In this document: one piece after another, positions 1-6,751 of the stretch
How the letters are laid out: every line of letters starts with the position of its first letter
How positions within the stretch are numbered: the first letter of the stretch is position 1
NCBI GenBank assembly: GCA_002726335.1
Contig: PBSR01000015.1
Span: 8,434 to 19,029, forward strand
Direction of reading: 5' to 3'
Length of the DNA: 10,596 nucleotides
Source of the DNA: Gemmatimonadaceae bacterium
GTDB lineage: Bacteria > Latescibacterota > UBA2968 > UBA8231
Position numbers and translations under genes: made by a program
The notes under the pieces: generated by a model
What the model was told of the DNA's origin: nothing
The model's input: only the letters and a program-made list of their open reading frames with translations
Databases searched by the model: none

Positions 1-1479
1 GATGCGGAAATTCTCCGGATGCGATTCCAGCCAGTCCGCCGCCTGCGTCAGGTATTCGGGCATTTGTACCTGGAGCCCGGGGAGAGGGGAGTCGGCTGGC
101 CGGTCCATGAAGAAAGCGCCGCGAACGACTGGTGCGTTGTAAGCGAGAAACAAGACCAGTATGAGTAGCACCAGCGAACTACGAACATATTGTTCGGGAA
201 TCCACCGAGTGAATTTGACCTTTGCCACAGCCTCAACAACGAACGAAACGCAACGAGTGATTCCAATGCCAGCCAGGGGGGACAAGCCAAGCATTGTGAG
301 TGCGGTAGCTTTGTACCAGGGGCTGCGGACTACCCAGAACAGTGGAACATTCTCCCAAAGCCAGCCGTACGCTTGCCCGAATGGTCCGTTGACGCCCATG
401 CTGAGAATCAGTCCCAGCATCCCGACCAGGGCGAAGTAGGTGAGTCGTCGGCCTCTGGAGGCAAGGAATCCGAGCAGGGCCGCTGCTGGAAGCGCGAAAC
501 TGCCGATGATGAGTAGAGGATTCTGCAGGTATGAGGGAGCGTACGGGATATAAGGGACGCCCCTGAAACTGTCGTACCAGACCCATGCGCCCTGCAATCG
601 CCAGACATTCAGGGGACCGGTGAAGCTCGAAAGGTTGAAGAGTTGAGTAAAGGCGTCCAGTTTTGTGCGACCGAGAAAATTCTGTCCCGGTCCACCGCTT
701 AAGAGGCCGTAGGATTGCGGTATGAGCCAGTAGGCGTTGACCAGGACAACGCCTACCAGCGCAACCGCGGCGAAGGAGAGCATCTGGCGGGCCTCGGCAC
801 GCTGACCGGTGATCCATCGTTGCCCGAAATACAGGATCATGTAGAGGGGGGCTGGGACGATAGCGATGAGTGCCATGGGCGGATTAGCCCCAACTCCCGA
901 CCCGATCACGGAAATGAGAGCCAGAAGAGCCGCGGAGGGTAGTAGACGGGCCCCGGCGGTGAAGCGAATTGTGATGGCCAGGGCGAGGGGCATGGCGACG
1001 AGGGCACTGAGGTTGGCGATGTTGACGCCCTGCCACACGGGTTCCTGGTAGAAATTGAACATGTAGATCAGGCTGGCGGCGGCCCACGCAATCTGAGATC
1101 TGGTCAACTGCCGCATCAGGATGTACATGGACAGCCCCATGGCGGTAAACCACAGGACGAACTGGAGGCGCTGGGCCAGTTCGATAGACGCACCGATGGC
1201 ACGGAAGAGGGCGGGCCAGAAGAGGAAGAACGTCGCAGCGAGCCGGTCGTCCGGGCTGGAGCCGAAACCCACCCTGCTCTGCCAGGTGCTGAAGAATTCG
1301 GCCCATTGCTCCAAGGTCATCGGCAGGATGAAGTCTTCAGCCTTTGCTACCGATCCGAACTTTACCCAGAAGAACGGAGCCAGGCCGGCCAGCAGAACGA
1401 CCGCTAGGGCCGGGGACGGTATCAACCGCCGACCGACCAGTATGAAACGGGGAATGCGGGTGGGTGCCAGCCTAATCAG
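1..1479 (-). CDS. GT-C family membrane glycosyltransferase, AftD/DUF3367-like (3' end beyond the window)
   Basis: An open frame reads without a stop from 1479 to base 1, giving 493 visible codons; its end lies off the left edge. The translation is a polytopic membrane protein with about 10-12 hydrophobic segments. It has a basic N-terminus, a first helix near residues 22-41, and then a long loop with the segment GFGSSPDDRLA, as expected for the first extracytoplasmic loop of GT-C enzymes. After the last visible helix it continues as PEYLTQAADWLESHPENFRI, resembling the start of the soluble region in AftD-like arabinofuranosyltransferases. Such enzymes move a sugar from a polyprenyl-phosphate donor to a glycan outside the membrane; donor and acceptor here are unknown. 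No ATG occurs before codon 54, which would remove helix 1. I use CTG at 1479, with AAGG six bases upstream; it overlaps the preceding stop by 8 bases. TTG at 1425 is an alternative with a weaker ribosome site. The coding call is firm; the family is fairly sure and the start uncertain. Confidence 0.8.
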   Translation of the reverse strand, partial: MIRLAPTRIPRFILVGRRLIPSPALAVVLLAGLAPFFWVKFGSVAKAEDFILPMTLEQWAEFFSTWQSRVGFGSSPDDRLAATFFLFWPALFRAIGASIELAQRLQFVLWFTAMGLSMYILMRQLTRSQIAWAAASLIYMFNFYQEPVWQGVNIANLSALVAMPLALAITIRFTAGARLLPSAALLALISVIGSGVGANPPMALIAIVPAPLYMILYFGQRWITGQRAEARQMLSFAAVALVGVVLVNAYWLIPQSYGLLSGGPGQNFLGRTKLDAFTQLFNLSSFTGPLNVWRLQGAWVWYDSFRGVPYIPYAPSYLQNPLLIIGSFALPAAALLGFLASRGRRLTYFALVGMLGLILSMGVNGPFGQAYGWLWENVPLFWVVRSPWYKATALTMLGLSPLAGIGITRCVSFVVEAVAKVKFTRWIPEQYVRSSLVLLILVLFLAYNAPVVRGAFFMDRPADSPLPGLQVQMPEYLTQAADWLESHPENFRI

Positions 1480-3304
1480 TCTGAACCTTCGAGATCATGT
1501 AGGGGCCGATCGACAGATTCTGCAGGCCTGACTCCACGAACGTCTTCACGGCGTCAGCGGCACCGCAGACAACCGGTTCACCGTGAAGGTTGAAGCTGGT
1601 GTTCAACACCGCGCCAATGCCGGTCATGTCTTCAAACGCTTTGATCAGCCTGTGATAGTTCGGATTGTCTGATTCACGCAAGATCTGGGGTCGCATCGTC
1701 TTGTCGAACGGATGCATCGCCGCCGCCAGGCTTTCGTGTGCCCCAGGCAGCGTCTCAAACGCAGTCATCATGTGAGGCGAAGGCAGCCGCCCCGGATTCT
1801 TGATGTAGCGATCCTGGGCCTCGTCGAGTAGGGTTCCGGCGAATGGCATCCAGAAGTCTCGCTGTTTGATTTGGTGGTTAATGATCGGGACGACTCCCGG
1901 GTCCGATGGATTGGCCAAGATGGAACGGTTGCCAAGCGCGCGGGCACCGAATTCCATACGGTCTTGGCAGCGAGCGACGATGTGACCATCGTGAAGCATC
2001 CGGGCGGTCTCCAGGTCAACGTCTTCGGGACGGCGAACATCGCAATTCGCAGAAATCCCGAAGTCCTGAATCGCCTTATCGATCTCGTCGGAACCGAGAT
2101 CGGGGCCCAAGTATAGGTTGGCGAGCGGCAAGGGCTGTTTGCCAGAGAGAAGCTCGTAGCCGTGGTAGGCGGCCCCGATCGCGGTTGATTCGTCTCCGGC
2201 GCTTGGGCAGACGCCGAAGTGCCGCAGTCCCGGGAGGTCCTTGAGCAACATGTTCGCCTTAACGTTCATGAAGACACCGCCAGCCGCGACTAGGTTCTGG
2301 GCCTCTGTGGCCTGAAGCGCGTTTTGGGCGAATTCGCTCACCAGGTCTTCGCAGTGCCGCTGAGCAGCTCCGGCGATCCAATCGAATCGCTGGCGATGCA
2401 GTGCGGTTTCCAGGCGGCGGCCGGCTGCGCGGGTGGAGGTTGGTCCTCGAAACTGCAATCCGTCAATCTGGAGCAGCTCTTGGAACATCGGTAAGACTCG
2501 TTCGACGCCCTCTTCGTCGGCATACGGGGCAAGGCCCATGACCTTGTACTCGTGCTCACCTGGCTTCATTCCAAGGGCTCGGGTAGCTAATGTGAACAGG
2601 ATTCCGAGGGAATAGAGGTTTGGCGTCTGTGCGATTCGTGTCAGGGTTCCGTTCTCCGCTACGGAGACCGTGGCGCAACAGTCGTCACCGGCGCCGTCGA
2701 GAGTGAGTACGGCGGTCTTGCCCTCCGGCAGCGGGGCGAAGTGCAGGGCCGAAAGGGCGTGGCAGAGATGGTGGTCGGCTGAGTAGATTCTGGACTCGGG
2801 TACTCCGAGTTCGTCGGCCAGATCGCGATATTGAATCCTCTTGAGTCGAGGCCAGACAAGAGGAGCGTATAGCCGCGAGTAGACATTCTTCTCTAGGAAA
2901 TCAAGACCCTGAGCGACTACCCGGTTCGAGCCGCCCATCCCGTAAACAAGCTGGGCGCTCGCATGCACGGACCTGCGCAACGCTGTCATCCGTCGGGCAC
3001 CTGTCTCCGCGGCTTGCCGCTCTACGGAGTCGACACCGACTCCAAAATGCGGGTAGGGGTTGTCGTACGTGAGCACGACTAGGTCCAGCTCACCAGGGGT
3101 GATTCCGGCGAAGGCGAGAACGAATTCGACGGCTTGTCTCGGATACCCCGTATCGTTCTTGAATCGGCTGAACCGCTCCTCGCTGGCAACAGCGACGATC
3201 TCGCCGTTCCGAAGTAGCGCAGCGGTGCAATTGTGGGCCTCGCTTACCCCGAGTACGTATATCGGATCCCCGGACTTGCCCACATGGTCTCCGTCTCTAC
3301 TCAA
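1472..3304 (-). CDS. NodU/CmcH family O-carbamoyltransferase
   Basis: A complete 610-residue protein of normal length for the family that moves a carbamoyl group from carbamoyl phosphate, via a carbamoyl-adenylate, to a hydroxyl of a sugar or natural product (NodU on Nod factor, CmcH on cephem, TobZ on tobramycin). Visible motifs, numbered from TTG 3304, are: the N-terminal strand IYVLGVSEAHNCTAALL (15-31), SEERFSR (41-47), the metal-binding HHLCHALSAL (178-187), DGAGD (203-207), HEYKVMGLAPY (251-261), GGVFMNVKAN (342-351), GDESTAIGAAY (370-380), the YrdC-like C-terminal part with MEFGARALGNRSILANP (450-466) and RDFWMPFAG (482-490), and VLNTSFNLHGEPVV (566-579). All look intact, so the enzyme is probably active in the cytoplasm. 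TTG 3304 has AAGGA five bases upstream; GTG 3283 has GGAG five bases upstream and lies nearer the usual family start, so either is possible. The next gene overlaps its stop, suggesting that both act on the same glycan. The acceptor cannot be read from sequence. Confidence 0.95.
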   Translation of the reverse strand: MSRDGDHVGKSGDPIYVLGVSEAHNCTAALLRNGEIVAVASEERFSRFKNDTGYPRQAVEFVLAFAGITPGELDLVVLTYDNPYPHFGVGVDSVERQAAETGARRMTALRRSVHASAQLVYGMGGSNRVVAQGLDFLEKNVYSRLYAPLVWPRLKRIQYRDLADELGVPESRIYSADHHLCHALSALHFAPLPEGKTAVLTLDGAGDDCCATVSVAENGTLTRIAQTPNLYSLGILFTLATRALGMKPGEHEYKVMGLAPYADEEGVERVLPMFQELLQIDGLQFRGPTSTRAAGRRLETALHRQRFDWIAGAAQRHCEDLVSEFAQNALQATEAQNLVAAGGVFMNVKANMLLKDLPGLRHFGVCPSAGDESTAIGAAYHGYELLSGKQPLPLANLYLGPDLGSDEIDKAIQDFGISANCDVRRPEDVDLETARMLHDGHIVARCQDRMEFGARALGNRSILANPSDPGVVPIINHQIKQRDFWMPFAGTLLDEAQDRYIKNPGRLPSPHMMTAFETLPGAHESLAAAMHPFDKTMRPQILRESDNPNYHRLIKAFEDMTGIGAVLNTSFNLHGEPVVCGAADAVKTFVESGLQNLSIGPYMISKVQTD

Positions 3305-3384
3305 GCGTATCCTTCAGTTCCTGATACGGGTAGCGGATGCCGGTGGATGTCCGACCGACAGCGTCTTCCGGCTTATCAGCAGAT

Positions 3385-3413
3385 AGTGTAGCGGCCTCGT
3401 GACTAGCAGTCAG
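3385..3413 (-). promoter_or_regulatory. candidate promoter for the carbamoyltransferase operon
   Basis: On the minus strand a -35-like CTGACT (3413-3408) is followed after exactly 17 bases by a -10-like TACACT (3390-3385). This would start transcription about 75 bases upstream of the TTG at 3304. Each box differs from the vegetative consensus at one or two positions (CTGACT against TTGACA; TACACT against TATAAT). The 180-base divergent gap (3305-3484) must hold promoters for both flanking genes. I found no equally good pair for the plus-strand methyltransferase. Confidence 0.35.
3400..3412. repeat. 13-base palindrome overlapping the candidate -35 box
   Basis: The sequence TGACTAGCAGTCA has perfect 5-base arms (TGACT/AGTCA) around a 3-base centre. 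It lies across the -35 box proposed for the minus-strand operon, in the divergent gap, which is where an operator would sit. A 5-base-arm palindrome can occur by chance, so this is only a candidate regulatory site. Confidence 0.25.
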
Positions 3414-3484
3414 ATACTGTGTGACCACAATTCGGCCGGGTCTTCGCTCGATCTTCGATGGTTCATGTCGAGTAGGCTTAGTGC

Positions 3485-4498
3485 GTGAAACTTGACGAAA
3501 CGCGTTCAAGAATGCCTCCTCGAGAAGGAATGAGTTCGTCGCGAGCATGTCCTGTCTGCGGCGATGTTCGGCGACAGCCGACCGGGCTGGATCCACGGTC
3601 TCCGTATCTCCGCGGTCGTCAGTATCACGTTGTGCGTTGCGCTCGTTGTGGTTTGCTGCTGACGGATCCCTGGCCGACCGCGGAACTGCTCCGGCAAGTC
3701 TACGACTCCGGGGACTACTACTCCACAGTCGAAGCGTCGACGACGGACAGCTCGAATCGGCCGCTCATCGAACGGGCTCGCGGCATCATCAGGTCACTGG
3801 TCGTGCGTCACCATTTCGCCTTGGGCGGCGCTGGATATAGGGGGCGTCTGGCCTCGTTCGTCGCGCGGCGGCGGTTTGGGTGGGGGCCACCGGGCATGTC
3901 ACCGGGCAGGCTTCTTGACGTCGGCTGTGGGGATGGCGCGTTCCTTTTGGATGCTCGCCATGCGGGATGGGATGTGGTGGGAATCGAGACATCTCGGATT
4001 GCGGTCGAGAATGCTGCGCGTATAGGGCTGCAGGTCGACTCCGGATCGTTGGAGGATCATCCATTCGGTCCGGCGGAATTCGACGTTGTCCGCCTGTGGA
4101 GCGTTCTTGAACACGTGCCGGATGTGGGATTAGCACTGCACGAAATCACGAAACTCCTGCGACCCGGAGGCTGGGTGATTCTGCAAGTACCTAATGCTGA
4201 CGGTTTCACTGCCCGGATGACCGGGTCCAGGTGGCCGGGCTGGGATGTTCCGGCTCATCTCGTACATTTCACCCGGAAGACGTTCGAGCGGGCGGTTCGC
4301 ACGGCTGGCATGCTGCCGATGGAGATACATAGTTGCTCGGTGGGAACGATGGCCGGTCTCCACCCGTTGCTCAAATCCACTCCGGGCCGTGCCGCGGTGT
4401 TCCTGATGGATCAGGTGTTCGACCTGCTGGGGGCTGGGGACACGCTGATGATGTTCGCGCGCAAGCCACTGGATGCGGGATTGAGCGGTAAATCATGA
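3485..4498 (+). CDS. class I SAM-dependent methyltransferase with N-terminal zinc ribbon
   Basis: A 337-residue protein. A four-cysteine zinc ribbon comes first: CPVCG at 22-26 and CARCG at 52-56. The Rossmann methyltransferase fold follows: motif I LLDVGCGDGAFLL (143-155), an acidic residue in VVGIETS (164-170) expected to hold the SAM ribose, SVLEHVPD (206-213), and LRPGGWVILQVPN (225-237). The later HLVHFTRKTFERAVRTAGM (258-276) is typical of the Methyltransf_23 group. Such zinc-ribbon methyltransferases are common in polysaccharide and antibiotic gene clusters, where they methylate sugars or lipid-linked intermediates at O, C or N; the target atom cannot be deduced. The first possible start is GTG 3485, with AGG nine bases upstream. 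ATG 3512 and ATG 3530 are also possible, the latter directly before the ribbon but with its purine run touching the codon. It is transcribed away from the carbamoyltransferase and converges on the GNAT gene. Confidence 0.92.
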   Translation: MKLDETRSRMPPREGMSSSRACPVCGDVRRQPTGLDPRSPYLRGRQYHVVRCARCGLLLTDPWPTAELLRQVYDSGDYYSTVEASTTDSSNRPLIERARGIIRSLVVRHHFALGGAGYRGRLASFVARRRFGWGPPGMSPGRLLDVGCGDGAFLLDARHAGWDVVGIETSRIAVENAARIGLQVDSGSLEDHPFGPAEFDVVRLWSVLEHVPDVGLALHEITKLLRPGGWVILQVPNADGFTARMTGSRWPGWDVPAHLVHFTRKTFERAVRTAGMLPMEIHSCSVGTMAGLHPLLKSTPGRAAVFLMDQVFDLLGAGDTLMMFARKPLDAGLSGKS

Positions 4499-4552
4499 CC
4501 CGAGGTAGGACCCGATCGAGCCTTCATCGCACCTGCCGCCGGTGGTGGTATG

Positions 4553-4573
4553 CCGGCTTTGACATGGAGCCGG
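4553..4573. terminator. hairpin between convergent genes, possible bidirectional terminator
   Basis: CCGGCT (4553-4558) and AGCCGG (4568-4573) form a perfect 6-base stem with a 9-base loop, in the 76-base gap between the ends of the methyltransferase and GNAT genes. There is no T-run on either side, so it is not a classical intrinsic terminator, though high-GC bacteria often use such stems. The rest of the gap shows nothing else. Confidence 0.3.
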
Positions 4574-4574
4574 A

Positions 4575-5777
4575 CTACCAGCCCGCGAGCTGAGTGAAAT
4601 CGCAATGATCGAATGGCGACAGCCACGCTGAAACGGTATGGAGATCTAGGTCTCCGGCCCCGAGCGTGACCGTGCCTTCGGCGACCGCCTCACCGAGATC
4701 GCGGGTGCCGAACAGGAATGAAGCGAGCCCACCGCGGTCAAATCTCAGCTCCGTGTCACCTGGTCGGGGATCAGTATTCCCGACTTGCTCGTCGGCCAAC
4801 TCGATGGTCAGACGTTCGTTTCCGGTGGAAATAGTCAGCCTCGCTGAGCCAAGTCCGATTTCACTCGCACGGGCTTGCAAGAACGGGGCGAGCTGGTGGA
4901 ATAGTCGCTCCAGTGAGACGATGTAGATGAGATTCTCGCCGCTACGCTTCTCCCAGGGCAGCCACGGTGTCGTTTTGACCAGGTGGCCCCGTGGCGAGCC
5001 GTGCAGCTGGAACGAGTTCAGCTCCAGCTTGGTAATGACCGCTTCCAGGTATCCGGTTGGATCATTCTGTGTTGCGTAGAGCAGGGACGCAACGGTCTGT
5101 AGATCGTCCACGCGACGGATCGCGGCGGCAGCGACCGGCGTTTCTCCATTACGGACGATGTGCCACTCGGTGCCACTAGATACGTTGGTGTTGCGGTCTT
5201 CCACTCCTGATGTGGTCGCAGCGAACGTCTCCCGGAGATTGGCGATGATGCGGGTTTCAGATCGCCGGGCCCTTCGCACCTCAAGTCCGGTTGGAGATGG
5301 TTCCGCCCGTCCGATTGCCGCCATCCGCCCCTGCACGACTTCAAATCCGCGGCGCAGATACATCTCGTATGCCGGGCCGCGGCCCGGGTGCGCCACGAGC
5401 CATATCGCCGAAATGTCGTGGTCTTCGGCGAACTTCAGAGTCCGGGCATATAGCTCGGCTCCAATCTTCTGGCCGCGGTACTGGTCCCTGACCAGAACCT
5501 GTCCTACGTTTCCGAATCTGAGCCTTGCCTCGCCATGGATCAAAGTTCGGATGGCGGTGAGGCAGTGTCCGATGATCTCGCCATCGGTCTCAGCAACGAC
5601 GATCGAGTCTTCCATTAGCCCCAAGTCATTGAATTTTGTGGCGTAGCGATCCTCACTGAGCCAGCCAACCGAGTTGATCATCGGCCAGAGTTGCGCATCG
5701 TCGCCGGGTTGCCAGTGCCGGTAGGAGATTCTCGTGTCGTCCGGGCCTGACAGCAGCCCGCTTCGTCCGGGGGTCAC
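4575..5777 (-). CDS. Eis-like GNAT acetyltransferase with C-terminal SCP2-like domain
   Basis: A 400-residue protein with the layout of the Eis family. The N-terminal GNAT domain (about 15-150) has the acetyl-CoA motif VRDQYRGQKIGAELY (96-110) and the downstream helix YEMYLRRGFE (137-146), in which Y140 aligns by motif with the Eis catalytic tyrosine. A degenerate second GNAT-like domain spans about 160-285. A C-terminal SCP2-like sterol-carrier domain (about 290-400) includes RGGLASFLFGTRDLGEAVAEG (349-369) and ends in an aromatic residue, W400; in Eis the terminal carboxylate helps catalysis. Length matches the roughly 400 residues of Eis. Known Eis enzymes acetylate amines of aminoglycosides or peptides; here an amino sugar is a reasonable but unproven acceptor. 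GTG 5777 overlaps the epimerase stop as GTGA, with no good ribosome site just upstream, so translation probably depends on coupling. It is the last gene of the operon. Confidence 0.88.
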   Translation of the reverse strand: MTPGRSGLLSGPDDTRISYRHWQPGDDAQLWPMINSVGWLSEDRYATKFNDLGLMEDSIVVAETDGEIIGHCLTAIRTLIHGEARLRFGNVGQVLVRDQYRGQKIGAELYARTLKFAEDHDISAIWLVAHPGRGPAYEMYLRRGFEVVQGRMAAIGRAEPSPTGLEVRRARRSETRIIANLRETFAATTSGVEDRNTNVSSGTEWHIVRNGETPVAAAAIRRVDDLQTVASLLYATQNDPTGYLEAVITKLELNSFQLHGSPRGHLVKTTPWLPWEKRSGENLIYIVSLERLFHQLAPFLQARASEIGLGSARLTISTGNERLTIELADEQVGNTDPRPGDTELRFDRGGLASFLFGTRDLGEAVAEGTVTLGAGDLDLHTVSAWLSPFDHCDFTQLAGW

Positions 5778-6751
5778 TCGTACATGCGGCGGCCGGCCTG
5801 ATCCCGAAAGTACTCGATAGTCTTTGCCAGGCCGTCGTCCAGGGAGGTCTTGGCGCTCCAGCCCACGAGATCTCGGATGCGCCTGAGATCCGGCACCCGG
5901 CGGGGAATATCTTCATAGCTGGCCCCGAAGACCGATTCGTGAGAAACGAACTCGATAGCGGAGTCGAATCCACCCAGCCGCTTGAGCATTGTAGCGATTT
6001 CGAGGACGCTCACTTCGCGGTCGGTGCCGACGTTCAGGATGCTATTGGCGGTGGTCGGGGACGTCGCACTCTGAACCATGCCGTCGACGGCGTCTTCGAC
6101 GTAGCAGAAGGTTCGTGTCTGCTGGCCGTCGCCGTGGACCTGTACCGGTAGTCCGTTCAAGAAACGGTGCAAGAAGATCGGGATCACCCGTCCCGCGCCG
6201 AGCGAGTCCAGGCGAGGACCGTAGACGTTGAAGAGTCGGAAGATGACGAATTCCAGGGCGTTGCGTTGCCGGTGGGCAAGGATCAAGTGTTCGACGGCGG
6301 CTTTGGATGTGGCATAGCACCAGCGGTTGACGGTCGTCGAGCCGAGTACCCGGTCGTCGTCCTCGGACCATGGAACTTTGGGGTTTCGTCCGTAGACCTC
6401 GGAGGTGGAGGTGAAGACTATCTTCTTCCCGTATCGAGAGGCGGCTTCCACAACCTGCAGTCCGGCGACCAGATCCATCTCCATGGTTCGCAGTGGGTCC
6501 TCGACATACACACGCGGGTCCGCGATCGCGGCGAGGTGATAGATCATGTCGCAGGCGCGGATTTCGCGATCCATGAGCAGTTCATCGGTGATCGAGCCCT
6601 GCAGAAAGCGAAGGCTGGGATTGTCCAGCAAGTGTCTGATCTTGTCGCCATCCGAAAGATCGAGGGCCACCACAGAATCCCCTCGCTCAAGGTGAGATTC
6701 GCAGATGAAAGAGCCGACGAAACCAGCTCCGCCGGTTACTAGGATGTTCAA
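5774..6751 (-). CDS. NAD-dependent nucleotide-sugar epimerase/dehydratase (extended SDR)
   Basis: A complete 325-residue extended short-chain dehydrogenase. It has the NAD-binding motif GGAGFVG (7-13), the acidic end of the second strand ALDLSD (29-34), GSITD (52-56), HLAA (72-75), the active-site STSEVYG (115-121), the catalytic YxxxK pair Y146/K150 in CYATSKAAVEHL, FRLFNVYGPRL (171-181) and the substrate-side RTFCYVEDAVDGM (213-225). SEVYG with NRWCYATSK resembles UDP-glucuronate decarboxylase and ArnA C-terminal domains as well as general 4-epimerases, so the reaction (epimerisation, 4,6-dehydration or decarboxylation) is open. It would act on a UDP- or dTDP-sugar in the cytoplasm and supply a donor to the pathway. 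The TTG start at 6751 is well fixed, because MNILVTGG is the canonical N-terminus. It overlaps the preceding stop as TTGA, with AAAGGA nine bases upstream. Confidence 0.93.
   Translation of the reverse strand: MNILVTGGAGFVGSFICESHLERGDSVVALDLSDGDKIRHLLDNPSLRFLQGSITDELLMDREIRACDMIYHLAAIADPRVYVEDPLRTMEMDLVAGLQVVEAASRYGKKIVFTSTSEVYGRNPKVPWSEDDDRVLGSTTVNRWCYATSKAAVEHLILAHRQRNALEFVIFRLFNVYGPRLDSLGAGRVIPIFLHRFLNGLPVQVHGDGQQTRTFCYVEDAVDGMVQSATSPTTANSILNVGTDREVSVLEIATMLKRLGGFDSAIEFVSHESVFGASYEDIPRRVPDLRRIRDLVGWSAKTSLDDGLAKTIEYFRDQAGRRMYE

Noticed and set aside
233..817. A 194-codon minus-strand frame
   Set aside because: It is a shifted reading of the GT-C gene at 1-1479. Its translation is rich in Arg, Pro and Ser without motifs, while the other frame gives clear membrane helices.
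1121..1531. A 136-codon plus-strand frame
   Set aside because: It is antisense to the GT-C gene and the end of the carbamoyltransferase, with no motifs.
3420..3429. TGTGACCACA, resembling a half CRP site
   Set aside because: It is only a 10-base palindrome with 4-base arms and lacks the spacing of a full TGTGA-N6-TCACA site. A chance match is likely.
3297..3596. A 99-codon minus-strand frame ending beside the carbamoyltransferase start
   Set aside because: It begins inside the methyltransferase gene antisense to the zinc ribbon, has no recognisable motif, and would cover the divergent control region. Probably a chance frame.
5158..5646. A 162-codon plus-strand frame
   Set aside because: It lies antisense to the GNAT domain of the Eis-like gene and has a low-complexity Ser/Arg/Pro translation.
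6167..6742. A 191-codon plus-strand frame
   Set aside because: It lies antisense to the epimerase, whose motifs are unmistakable. GC-rich coding DNA often leaves the opposite strand open.
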